From an uncultured Clostridia bacterium (GTDB taxonomy: Bacteria; Bacillota; Clostridia; Christensenellales; Borkfalkiaceae), in NCBI GenBank assembly GCA_944376335.1, contig CALWCH010000003.1, positions 1-55,780 on the forward strand: a stretch of DNA of 55,780 nucleotides, read 5' to 3'. Below, piece after piece: positions 33,684 through 41,220 of this stretch. Both the position numbers and the translations under genes were made by a program. The notes below the pieces were generated by a model that worked only from the letters and a program-made list of their open reading frames with translations, was not told where the DNA came from and made no database searches. Each line of letters starts with the position of its first letter. The first letter of the stretch is position 1.

Positions 33684-34445
33684 TTACCCCCTTTTAAGTC
33701 CTTTGAAAAATGCGCCCAAAAGCCCCGAGTACTTCCTCTCGCTCTCTTCCTCGGGCTTGGCGCCCATGTAGTAGTTCGCAAGCTGCTTGAATGACTTGCC
33801 GCGGTCCAAAACGTTCTCCAAAAAGATCTTATCTTCCTCGGGCACAATGGCGGTGAGCGGAAGGCGGAGCGCTTTGGAAATTTCCTCGGGCGTCAGCACC
33901 TCGCCCCGCCGCACCAAGTCTCCCCGCACCATGTTGACGACGAGGCCTATTTGCGTCAGCCTGTAGCCTTTCAGCATATTGCCCACGCGGTCGGCATCGC
34001 GCATCGCGGAGATGTGCGGCGTGGTGACGAGCAGTGCTTCCTCCGCACAGGCAACGGCGCGGTGAAAGCCCTCGTCGATGCCCGCAGGCGAATCGATGAG
34101 GATGTACTCAAACTGCGGCGCGATGGTATCCAAAATGAGCCGTACTGCCTGCGGGGAGACATAGCGTTCGGAGATGCGGTTGCTTGAAAGAGAGTAGAGA
34201 TTGGGGTAGTGCGGGTGCCTCACGAGCGCCTGTTTGGGGCGGCAGCGGCCCTCGATGGCGTCGATGACGTCGAAGCTCGCAAGGTTTTCAACGCCCAGCA
34301 CCACATCCACGTTGTTGAGACCGAAGTCGAGGTCGCACACAATGACGCGGCACCCGCTCTTTGCGAGCTGTACCCCGAGGTTGGCGGTGACCGTCGTCTT
34401 GCCGACGCCCCCCTTCCCCGATGTAACGACGATCTTTCTTGCCAT
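33684..34445 (-). CDS. minD: Septum site-determining ATPase MinD
   Basis: 253 aa from ATG 34445 (MARKIVVTSGKGGVGKTTVTANLG), with GAGGAG 8 nt upstream. It has the deviant Walker A GKGGVGKTT, switch I region DLDFGLNNVDVVLG, Walker B ILIDSPAGID, and TTPHISAMRDADRV. The C-terminal stretch KYSGLLGAFFKGLKRG is the amphipathic membrane-targeting helix. It binds the membrane as an ATP dimer and places division inhibition at the poles with MinC (not in this window) and MinE. A 10-bp inverted repeat (34498-34526) lies in the upstream region. Confidence 0.96.
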   Translation of the reverse strand: MARKIVVTSGKGGVGKTTVTANLGVQLAKSGCRVIVCDLDFGLNNVDVVLGVENLASFDVIDAIEGRCRPKQALVRHPHYPNLYSLSSNRISERYVSPQAVRLILDTIAPQFEYILIDSPAGIDEGFHRAVACAEEALLVTTPHISAMRDADRVGNMLKGYRLTQIGLVVNMVRGDLVRRGEVLTPEEISKALRLPLTAIVPEEDKIFLENVLDRGKSFKQLANYYMGAKPEEESERKYSGLLGAFFKGLKRG

Positions 34446-34497
34446 GTTTGTTCTCCTCGCGCGCACCTTTTCTCCAAGCATACTAAAAATGAGAGAA

Positions 34498-34526
34498 CAT
34501 ATTTCGGGGAGTTTTGCCGAAATATG
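34498..34526. repeat. 10-bp inverted repeat upstream of minD
   Basis: CATATTTCGG (34498-34507) and CCGAAATATG (34517-34526) are perfect complements around a 9-nt loop. It lies between the terminator of the MBL gene and minD. Confidence 0.6.
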
Positions 34527-34560
34527 CAAAAAGAGCTCCCCTTTTTGCGGGAAGCCCTCT
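34526..34560 (-). terminator. Intrinsic terminator after the metallo-hydrolase gene
   Basis: Minus strand: a GCTTCCC/GGGGAGC stem with an outer AGA/TCT pair and a GCAAAAA loop, then TTTTTGC. It separates the UDPGP-GH51-MBL unit from minD. Confidence 0.75.
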
Positions 34561-34590
34561 CATATGCAAGATGGTGCAGGTTTTGGGCGC

Positions 34591-35850
34591 TTACGCACCC
34601 GGCCACACTCTGTTCTCCTTGAACCACGCGGTGTCCTTTAAGATCGTCGAATTGTTGCTGCCCGAGATGGACCATTCTTTGCCATCAGAGACGTAGGTAA
34701 TGGTGCCGTTCATAGAAGTATAGTCCCAGCTCTCCTCCTCCCAATCGACGTTAACGGCGAGGGAAGTCACATAGATTTGGTCGGTGTACTTTGCAACGCG
34801 GTCGATCATCGCCTGCGTGGGGAAGGTGTTGTCGTTGTTTACGGTGTACTCGGGCGAACCCGCGCAGCAGCACACGCACACGATCTCGGGGCGGATGACA
34901 GAAAGAAGCGCCTCCGTTGAGGACGTCTTGCTGCCGTGATGGCCGCCCTTAAAGAGCTTGCACTGCGGCAGCTCATTGCTCTCCACAAGCGATTGCTCCC
35001 CTTCCTCTTCCAAATCGCCCGTGAAGAGGTAGTTGTAGTCGCCCTGCGTTAAAAGCATGCAGACGGAGTAGTTGTTCTCGTCCGAAGAGTCCTCTTCGTA
35101 GAACTTCTGATAGAGGAAGTTCATCGTCACGCCCTCGGAGAGGGTGTAACTTCTCGATGCGCCCTCCGTCTCGTTCCAGCACTCGAGGGCGGTGTAGTGC
35201 TCTGCCCCCGCTTCCACTTCCCTGTCGCGTTCCTCGAGGTATTCGTTGTAGATGACGGTGTCCTTATTCGTCCGCGGGAAGTCGATGATGACCTCGCACT
35301 CGAAACTTTCAAAGACGCCCGGGAAATCGTTCGTGCCCACAAAGGCCGCGATATGGTCCTGGTCGGCGTGCGTCGCAATGACGTACTCGAGGACGCCGTC
35401 CGTGCAGTATTCGGAGATGGCGGGGATGAGCGTCTCGGCAGAGCCCTTTCTGGAGCCCGCATCGATGAGCACCTCCGTGTTTCCGATCTTGATGAGCGTG
35501 CTATCTCCCGTGTACTTATTGCCGAGCTCCAAAAAGTTGATACTAAGCTCCCCCGTCTCGATGGTGCCGGGTTCATCAGGTTCGGGCTCGGGCTCGGGTT
35601 CGGGCTCGGGCTCGGGTTCGGGTTCAGGCTCGGGCTCGGGTTCGGGCTCGGGTTCGGGTTCAGGCTCGGGCTCGGGTTCGGGTTCAGGCTCCTCCGTCTC
35701 CTCTAAAGAGGCCATAAAGTCATTCCATGTATGGCCCTGTATTCCAAAATAATAGACGGACCATACGGCAATCAATGCCAGAATAATAGCAATAACAATC
35801 GCAGCAATCCGAAGGCGCTGCTTCGGTGTTTTCTTAGTTCCCTTTGCCAT
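34591..35850 (-). CDS. Extracellular ComEC-like metallo-beta-lactamase-fold hydrolase with Glu-Pro linker
   Basis: 419 aa. A basic N-terminus and one transmembrane anchor (about 13-32) are followed by an (EP)n linker at residues 54-89, then an MBL-fold domain. The metal motif is THADQDHIAAF (His159, Asp163, His164), and later LFTGDLEEEGE and FKGGHHGSKTSSTEALL supply further ligands, as in the stand-alone C-terminal domain of ComEC. It should sit outside the membrane. Relatives are nucleases or phosphodiesterases, but the substrate is unknown. It lies 27 nt behind the GH51 gene and may share its transcript. TATAAT lies only 2 nt before the ATG, too close to be its promoter. Confidence 0.85.
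   Translation of the reverse strand: MAKGTKKTPKQRLRIAAIVIAIILALIAVWSVYYFGIQGHTWNDFMASLEETEEPEPEPEPEPEPEPEPEPEPEPEPEPEPEPEPEPEPEPDEPGTIETGELSINFLELGNKYTGDSTLIKIGNTEVLIDAGSRKGSAETLIPAISEYCTDGVLEYVIATHADQDHIAAFVGTNDFPGVFESFECEVIIDFPRTNKDTVIYNEYLEERDREVEAGAEHYTALECWNETEGASRSYTLSEGVTMNFLYQKFYEEDSSDENNYSVCMLLTQGDYNYLFTGDLEEEGEQSLVESNELPQCKLFKGGHHGSKTSSTEALLSVIRPEIVCVCCCAGSPEYTVNNDNTFPTQAMIDRVAKYTDQIYVTSLAVNVDWEEESWDYTSMNGTITYVSDGKEWSISGSNNSTILKDTAWFKENRVWPGA
35581..35695. repeat. Degenerate hexamer tandem repeat encoding the Glu-Pro linker
   Basis: About 19 tandem GG(C/T)TC(G/A) units on the plus strand, read as alternating Glu and Pro on the minus strand. Repeats of this kind change length by slippage in whole codon pairs without breaking the frame. 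Confidence 0.85.
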
Positions 35851-35877
35851 AAATTATATCTTTCGTATCCTCAATAT

Positions 35878-37401
35878 TTAGTAGGTGAAGCGCAAAAAGC
35901 TCCAGCTCATGGGCGCAAGCGTGAGGGAGACGAGCGAGCCGTCCTTCACCGCGGGCACGTCCAAAAGTTCGGGTTTGACGGTATCGGGATGGTCAAAGCC
36001 GTTGACGGCGCCCAAATCGCTGTTCGTCATGCGGACGTACTCCTTTGCTTTGAGCGCCCCGAAGGAGCGAAGTTCGAGCTCCACCTCGCGTGCAGTTTGG
36101 CTGTAGTTGCAAAGGGAGACGCACACTTCGCGCTTTTCCCTATCGTGCGTGACCGCCTCGTTGATATAGCGCGCCGTGCCATACATATTCTCGAAGGTGT
36201 CGGTATCCGAGAAGGTGCGCACCGTCTCGCCCGAGGCATTGCCCGCAAGATAGCGGAAGGGATAGAAGGACGCCTGCTTGAAGGTGCCGCCGCCCTTCTT
36301 CGTCATGATGGGCGCAATGACGTTGACGAGCTGTGCAAGGCAGGCGATCTTGACGACGTCGCAGTTATTGAGGAGCGTATTCATGAGGCCCGCAAAGACG
36401 AGCGCGTCGCGGAAGGTGTAGACATCTTCGAGAAGATGAGGGGCCTTCTTCCAAAGGGGCTCGGTGCGGGGCGCGTCCACCGTCCAGATGTTCCACTCAT
36501 CGAAGCTGATCTTAAGGTGCCGTTTGGAGCGCACCTTCGCGCGGACGTATTCGATGGTCGCCTTCAGCGTTCCGATGTATTCGTTCATGTCGTCGGCAGA
36601 GCCCAGAAAGTCCTCCAAGGGGCGCTTCCTGTCCTCGTCGTACTGATAGTAGCGGTGCATGGAGAGGTAATCGACGGCCTCGTAGGTGTGCTCGAGGACG
36701 ACGCGGTCCCACTCGGGGAAGGACTTCATCTCGTGGTTGGACGAGCCCGAGACAATGAGCTTGAGATCGTGCGGGGCGTCCTTTTCGTGCTCGCCGTTCG
36801 TCCAGCGCATGACCTTGGCAGCCTCCAAAGCCTTCTTGCCGTACTCGTCTGCCGTAAGGTGCCCCGTCTGCCAGGGGCCGTCCATCTCGTTGCCGATGCA
36901 CCAGTACTTGACGTTGTAGGGATCCTCCGCCCCGTTGGCGCGGCGCATGTCGGAGATCGTCGTGCCGCCCGCATGGTTGCAGTATTCAACGAGGTGCGCG
37001 GCGTCCAAAATGCTGCCCGTACCCATATTGACAGCCATCATCGGGGTGATGCCCGCCTTCTTGCACCACTTCATGAACTCGTCCGTGCCGAACTCGTTGG
37101 TCTCCGTCGAGAACCAAGCAAGGTCGAGGCGGGTCGGGCGGCTTTCGCGCGGGCCGATGCCGTCCCGCCAATCATACCCCGAGAGGAAATTCCCGCCCGG
37201 GTAGCGGACGATGGGCACGTTGAGCTCCCTGATGAGCTCTAAAACATCGCCCCTGAAGCCGTTTTCATCCGCCGTGGGATGACCGGGCTCATAGATGCCC
37301 TCGTACACGGCTCTTCCGAGGTGCTCGATGAACGAGCCGAAGATGTTCCTGTCGATCGCTCCGACGCGCAAGTTCGCGTCTGCAAAAATTTTCGTCTTCA
37401 T
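35878..37401 (-). CDS. Alpha-L-arabinofuranosidase, glycoside hydrolase family 51
   Basis: 507 aa from ATG 37401, with GGGAG 7 nt upstream. It starts FADANLRVGAIDRNIFGSFIEHLGRAVYEGIY, the family N-terminus, with RYPGGNF(L)SGYDWRDGIGP after it. The acid/base Glu lies in KYWCIGNEMDGPWQTG and the nucleophile Glu in ISFDEWNIW. It removes alpha-1,2/1,3/1,5 arabinofuranose from arabinan or arabinoxylan oligosaccharides. There is no signal peptide, so it acts on imported material. The freed arabinose feeds the araA/araB-like/araD genes in this window. Confidence 0.96.
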   Translation of the reverse strand: MKTKIFADANLRVGAIDRNIFGSFIEHLGRAVYEGIYEPGHPTADENGFRGDVLELIRELNVPIVRYPGGNFLSGYDWRDGIGPRESRPTRLDLAWFSTETNEFGTDEFMKWCKKAGITPMMAVNMGTGSILDAAHLVEYCNHAGGTTISDMRRANGAEDPYNVKYWCIGNEMDGPWQTGHLTADEYGKKALEAAKVMRWTNGEHEKDAPHDLKLIVSGSSNHEMKSFPEWDRVVLEHTYEAVDYLSMHRYYQYDEDRKRPLEDFLGSADDMNEYIGTLKATIEYVRAKVRSKRHLKISFDEWNIWTVDAPRTEPLWKKAPHLLEDVYTFRDALVFAGLMNTLLNNCDVVKIACLAQLVNVIAPIMTKKGGGTFKQASFYPFRYLAGNASGETVRTFSDTDTFENMYGTARYINEAVTHDREKREVCVSLCNYSQTAREVELELRSFGALKAKEYVRMTNSDLGAVNGFDHPDTVKPELLDVPAVKDGSLVSLTLAPMSWSFLRFTY

Positions 37402-37433
37402 ATCATTCTCCCTGTTTTTCAAGTTGAAGCGCC

Positions 37434-37781
37434 TCAGACGAGGCCAAACATGGCGGCAATGTTCACCGTCGCCTCGTTGATGTTGTGCAAAAATTTGTTG
37501 ACGGCAGCCTGAAGGCTCTCCAAATCGTTCTCCGTCTCCGCCGTCTTCAACACCTTGACGAGCATATCGAAATTGGTGTAAATCACGTTCGCCTCCACGT
37601 CGATGGTCTGCATGGCAGGATCCTCGCTGCCGTGCTGGAGGCGGTACATCTCCTTGATGATGCGGTTCATCTCGGGGAGCTTGTCCAAGTTGTTGGTCTT
37701 GAAGATCTCGACGATGACGCGGCTCAAATCAATGAGCTTCCCCGCAAAGTCCATCGTTACCTGAGAGGCCTGTTCTTCCAT
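37434..37781 (-). CDS. Small helical protein of unknown function
   Basis: 115 aa, almost all predicted helix, acidic, with no membrane segment. No known motif is recognised; AGKLIDLSRVIVEIFKTN and ESLQAAVNKFLHNINEATVNI look like amphipathic helices. Its ATG overlaps the stop of the UDP-sugar pyrophosphorylase gene by one base (TAATG), and GH51 starts 32 nt later, so it is locked into this operon. A structural, chaperone or regulatory role is possible. Confidence 0.7.
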   Translation of the reverse strand: MEEQASQVTMDFAGKLIDLSRVIVEIFKTNNLDKLPEMNRIIKEMYRLQHGSEDPAMQTIDVEANVIYTNFDMLVKVLKTAETENDLESLQAAVNKFLHNINEATVNIAAMFGLV

Positions 37782-39004
37782 TATAGTTTCACTCCGTTTT
37801 TTTGTAATAGTTCACGGGCGCTTTCGATGCTGTCCGCGCCCGTCGCATTCTTGATGGGGGCAAATTCGTGTTCGCGTACCGCCTCGAAGGGGAGGCAGCT
37901 TCCCATGAGCCGCACGATGTCGACGGCGAGCGTCTCGTATTTATACGCATTCTCCGTCTCGGGCACGACCTTTTCGCCCGCCTCATTGAGATAGGGCACC
38001 TTCTTTTTCGCAAGATGCACGGGAATCGTGCTCCTTTCAATACTTTCAAGCGCCTCGCGCTTGAAGAGATAGTTTAAGATAACGCCGAAGGAGTAGACAA
38101 GCTCCCCCCTCTCATCGCGCAAATTCGCCATTTCTTCGGGAAGGTCGTAATATTCCACCACATCGGGCACGCCGCCGCGAAGGCATAGGACCCCCACCCG
38201 TTCGTGGGGCTCACACTTCTTGACGAATTTCGCCCCGCAGTTTGCGTTTGACAAGACCGTCGCGCCCACAAACACGGGGTCTGCAATGCGCTGCAGGACG
38301 TTATCGACGGCAAAGACGTTGAACCACTCCACGCCGCGCTTTTTAGCCTCTTCCCACAGCCCCGCCCGCTTGAGCGAAGAAAAGCATCCCCCGTTGCCGT
38401 TGGGCGAGAGCGCGAGCCTGCCCCTCTCTTCCAGCAAAATGTTGCCCGAAAAGTCGGTCGCAGGCGCCATATCCTGCAAAAAGAAGCGCACTTCTTCCTC
38501 GGGATAGCCGAAGTAGGCGTGCTCCTTCAAAAAAGCGCGCGTCTCGCTGTCCGTCTTGCCGCTCGTCATGATATAGAGGGGCACATACGCACCGCACGCC
38601 TTCGTCACTTCCAAAAGGTTGTTGATAAGGCACTCGTAGATATATAAGGGGCGGGAAAGGCCGATATTTACCGTGCCCTTTGCGCCCGGATACCCGAGGC
38701 GCGTTCCCTGCCCGCCTGCAAGCAATAAAGCTGCAACTTTGCCCGCTTGAATGGCGGCTTTGCCCGCCTCGAAGAACTCCCTTCTCCGCGCTTCGATCTC
38801 GGGCACGAGCAGCCCCTCGATGGGCGAAATATCCCCCTTGACGGGCCCAATGTGCGCTTCGGGGGAGAAGATGTTCCAATCGATCTGTTCGATCTCAGAG
38901 AGCAGCTCCTCGCGCTCCGCGCCGTTCAGCTCCACCCAAAAGGCGAGCAGGTGTTCCTGATGATGCTCTTTCAGAAGTTCCTTCACGCGCTGTAAGCGTT
39001 GCAT
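37781..39004 (-). CDS. UTP:sugar-1-phosphate uridylyltransferase (UDPGP/AGX-like family)
   Basis: 407 aa from ATG 39004, with GGAGG 5 nt upstream. The nucleotide-binding loop LLLAGGQGTRLGYPGAKG (residue 96 on) is the signature of the eukaryote-type UDPGP/AGX family rather than bacterial GalU. Downstream are PLYIMTSGKTDSETRAFL, LSPNGNGGCFSSL and NVFAVDNVL. Family members make UDP-GlcNAc, UDP-glucose or UDP-galactose from UTP. In this block a role in recycling sugar-1-phosphates from plant oligosaccharides is plausible. It is the first gene of the operon, from a consensus promoter at 39065-39037. Confidence 0.9.
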   Translation of the reverse strand: MQRLQRVKELLKEHHQEHLLAFWVELNGAEREELLSEIEQIDWNIFSPEAHIGPVKGDISPIEGLLVPEIEARRREFFEAGKAAIQAGKVAALLLAGGQGTRLGYPGAKGTVNIGLSRPLYIYECLINNLLEVTKACGAYVPLYIMTSGKTDSETRAFLKEHAYFGYPEEEVRFFLQDMAPATDFSGNILLEERGRLALSPNGNGGCFSSLKRAGLWEEAKKRGVEWFNVFAVDNVLQRIADPVFVGATVLSNANCGAKFVKKCEPHERVGVLCLRGGVPDVVEYYDLPEEMANLRDERGELVYSFGVILNYLFKREALESIERSTIPVHLAKKKVPYLNEAGEKVVPETENAYKYETLAVDIVRLMGSCLPFEAVREHEFAPIKNATGADSIESARELLQKNGVKL

Positions 39005-39036
39005 TTTGTCCTCCAAAGGCAAAAAACTTCCCCTTT

Positions 39037-39065
39037 ATTATAAGGGCTCGGACAGCAAAAGTCAA
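39037..39065 (-). promoter_or_regulatory. sigma-A promoter of the UDPGP-GH51 operon
   Basis: Minus strand: TTGACT (39065-39060), 17-bp spacer, TATAAT (39042-39037). Confidence 0.85.
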
Positions 39066-39101
39066 TGCCCGGGCCCATATTCACAAAATTTTCAGCTCCC
39101 C

Positions 39102-41162
39102 TCAAACGCTCCGCTCCAGCAGGAACGCCGCCGCAGTGAAGGGTTTGCCCTCGATCCTAAGTTCGCCCTCCGCCGAATAGTTAAGGTCGGTAAAGGCACG
39201 CTTTAAGGTATAGCCTTTGAGCGGGAGCAACAGCCGCTCTTCATCTTCCAAAAAGTGCACGATGACGAGCTTTCTCGCCCCATATTCCTTCTCATACACC
39301 TGCCTTCCTATAGGGGCGCGGTAGTACTCCACCGTGTTTTCGATGAGGGCAATGTCGCCATATCGCACGATGTCCTTGACCTCATTGTAAAAATCGAGCC
39401 CCTCTTTGATGAGCGCGATGCGCTCGGGCGTGAGATGCAGCACATCGCCCGACAGGCAGATGCGGCCGAGCATGGCGGCGCACAGCGAATAGACGGTGCG
39501 GGAGACGCTCTCCCCCTCGCGAAGGACCGCCCAAATCTGCATCTGACGGGCGGGGATAACGCGGGAGACGTTGGCGGCGACGAGCGGGATCTCGTTGCAT
39601 TCGTGCGCGTCCGAGAAGGAGCACATGGAGACCATGCTCATGCGGAGAGGCTCGATGCGGCTGCCGCCCGAGGAACAGTTCTCGATAACGACATCGGGCA
39701 CGGCCTCCTTGAGCTTTTCCAGCCATATAAGGCTCTCTTCGGCAATCTGCCGCCCGCCCTCGCCGAGGCTCTCCGCGCCGTCACAGCCCATGCCGTAGGT
39801 GTCGTTGTAGTCGATCTTGATGTACGAAAAGCCGTTTCCTTTAAGGAAGTCGAGCATCCTCTCTTTGAGATACTGCTTGACTTCGGGCAGGCGCAAGTCG
39901 AGGAAGCGGCGGTTCTTGCTCGTGATGAGCTGCCCGTCTCTCTTTAAGAGCTTGCTCTCGTCATAGAAGCAATCGCTGTCGCGGCCTGCATTTTCGAACT
40001 CAAACCAGATACCCGCCTGCTTGCCCGCCGCGCGGATGGCGTCCGAGACCTTCCGAATGCCCTCGGGGAAGAGCGCTTTGCTCTCCCGCCAGTCGCCGAT
40101 GGCGTTGCACCAGCCCTTATCGTCGGGCTTATACCACCCGCAGTCGATGACGAAGGTGTCGATTTGGAACGGCTCAATGGCCTTTAGAATGGCGTTGATG
40201 TTCTCCGCAGAGGGGCAGCCCCACGTCGTGCAGTATTCGTTGAAGAGCACGGGCATATTTTCCTCGCTCTTGGGAACGAAAAGGCGGGCGTCCTGCTCTT
40301 GAACGAGCGCGTTGCACACCGCGAGCAGGTCTCCTTTGACGCAGAGATAGGCTTTCGGCGTCTCAAAGCGCCCGCCCGCAGGGATGACTTTGCGCCAATG
40401 CCCGAACTCGTAGTCTGCCATGCCGCAGGAGAGCGAACAGCTCTCCTTTTCCTGATATACTTCCATCTGCCAGGAATAGGGTGCTTCGAGCTGTACGCCC
40501 CACACGACACCCGCTCTCTCGTCCTCAATGGCGGCGAAGGGATAATAGCCGCGGTTGGGCATGCTGCCGACCTCCCCCCACTTCTCCACTTTGACGCCGT
40601 AGCGCGCCCAGCTCATGTCGAGGCCGAGCGAAGAGAAGCTGTCCGTCTTGAGGCGGCACTCGCGCGACCATGCGCTCGTCATGCGGTGCAGTTTGAGCCC
40701 CGCCGTCGAAACGTTCCCCTGCGAGGGCGCGGTGATGCCGCTCAAAGAAAGGCTCTCCAGAAGTTCCAGCGTGCACGCACTGCCCGTGCTGTTTTCATAG
40801 ACGACGCGGACGCAAAAGACGCCCGTCTTCTCGCTGTATTCAAGAATGTGCGTATAGATATTTCCTTTTCCGTCCGAAAGGCGGGTCGTGACGCCCCTTT
40901 CGTCCGCCGTCTGCCCTTCAACGTGAAGGAGCGTTCCCTCACGGTTGCGCATGGTGACGCCCTGCGTGTAGTCAATGAGCCCCTCATCACCCGTGAAGGA
41001 GACTTGCACGAGGCTGTCGCAGCAGAGTTTTTCGGGGGCGGGGCATGCGGCGGTTTCGGGGAACATGGCAAGGCCGATGGTCGTCTTCCCTTCATGCCCC
41101 TCGACGGCGCTCTCCACATAACAGACGGCGGTGTCGCCGAAGAGATATTTTTGAAAAAACAT
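39102..41162 (-). CDS. Alpha-galactosidase, glycoside hydrolase family 36
   Basis: 686 aa. The N-terminal beta-sandwich (to about 290) precedes the barrel with TFVIDCGWYKPDDKGW. The nucleophile Asp lies in SYIKIDYNDTYG, and the acid/base Asp in SMCSFSDAHECNEIP, after ENCSSGGSRIEPL. It releases alpha-galactose from raffinose-type sugars or galactomannan oligosaccharides; the galactose can enter galTKE. No signal peptide is seen. ATG 41162 has GTGAGGT 4 nt upstream, and the U-tract of the araA terminator ends just before it, so expression depends on readthrough. Confidence 0.94.
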   Translation of the reverse strand: MFFQKYLFGDTAVCYVESAVEGHEGKTTIGLAMFPETAACPAPEKLCCDSLVQVSFTGDEGLIDYTQGVTMRNREGTLLHVEGQTADERGVTTRLSDGKGNIYTHILEYSEKTGVFCVRVVYENSTGSACTLELLESLSLSGITAPSQGNVSTAGLKLHRMTSAWSRECRLKTDSFSSLGLDMSWARYGVKVEKWGEVGSMPNRGYYPFAAIEDERAGVVWGVQLEAPYSWQMEVYQEKESCSLSCGMADYEFGHWRKVIPAGGRFETPKAYLCVKGDLLAVCNALVQEQDARLFVPKSEENMPVLFNEYCTTWGCPSAENINAILKAIEPFQIDTFVIDCGWYKPDDKGWCNAIGDWRESKALFPEGIRKVSDAIRAAGKQAGIWFEFENAGRDSDCFYDESKLLKRDGQLITSKNRRFLDLRLPEVKQYLKERMLDFLKGNGFSYIKIDYNDTYGMGCDGAESLGEGGRQIAEESLIWLEKLKEAVPDVVIENCSSGGSRIEPLRMSMVSMCSFSDAHECNEIPLVAANVSRVIPARQMQIWAVLREGESVSRTVYSLCAAMLGRICLSGDVLHLTPERIALIKEGLDFYNEVKDIVRYGDIALIENTVEYYRAPIGRQVYEKEYGARKLVIVHFLEDEERLLLPLKGYTLKRAFTDLNYSAEGELRIEGKPFTAAAFLLERSV

Positions 41163-41170
41163 TTTACCTC

Positions 41171-41205
41171 ACAAAAAATACGGGGCAGTACGCCGTACCG
41201 CCCCG
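41171..41205 (-). terminator. Terminator/attenuator between araA and the GH36 gene
   Basis: Minus strand: an 11-bp stem (41205-41195 with 41191-41181, one G-U pair) with a GGC loop, then TATTTTTT (41180-41173). It lies 16 nt after the araA stop and 10 nt before the GH36 start codon, and the U-tract abuts the GH36 ribosome-binding site. Confidence 0.85.
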
Positions 41206-41220
41206 CGCTCTCTTAAACTC

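Noticed and set aside
35581-35695. Possible CRISPR-like or minisatellite array
   Set aside because: The repeats have no spacers and are in frame with a Glu-Pro linker of a real protein, so they are a coding tandem repeat.
35851-35860. TATAAT immediately before the metallo-hydrolase start as its promoter
   Set aside because: It lies 2 nt from the ATG, so transcription would begin inside the gene.
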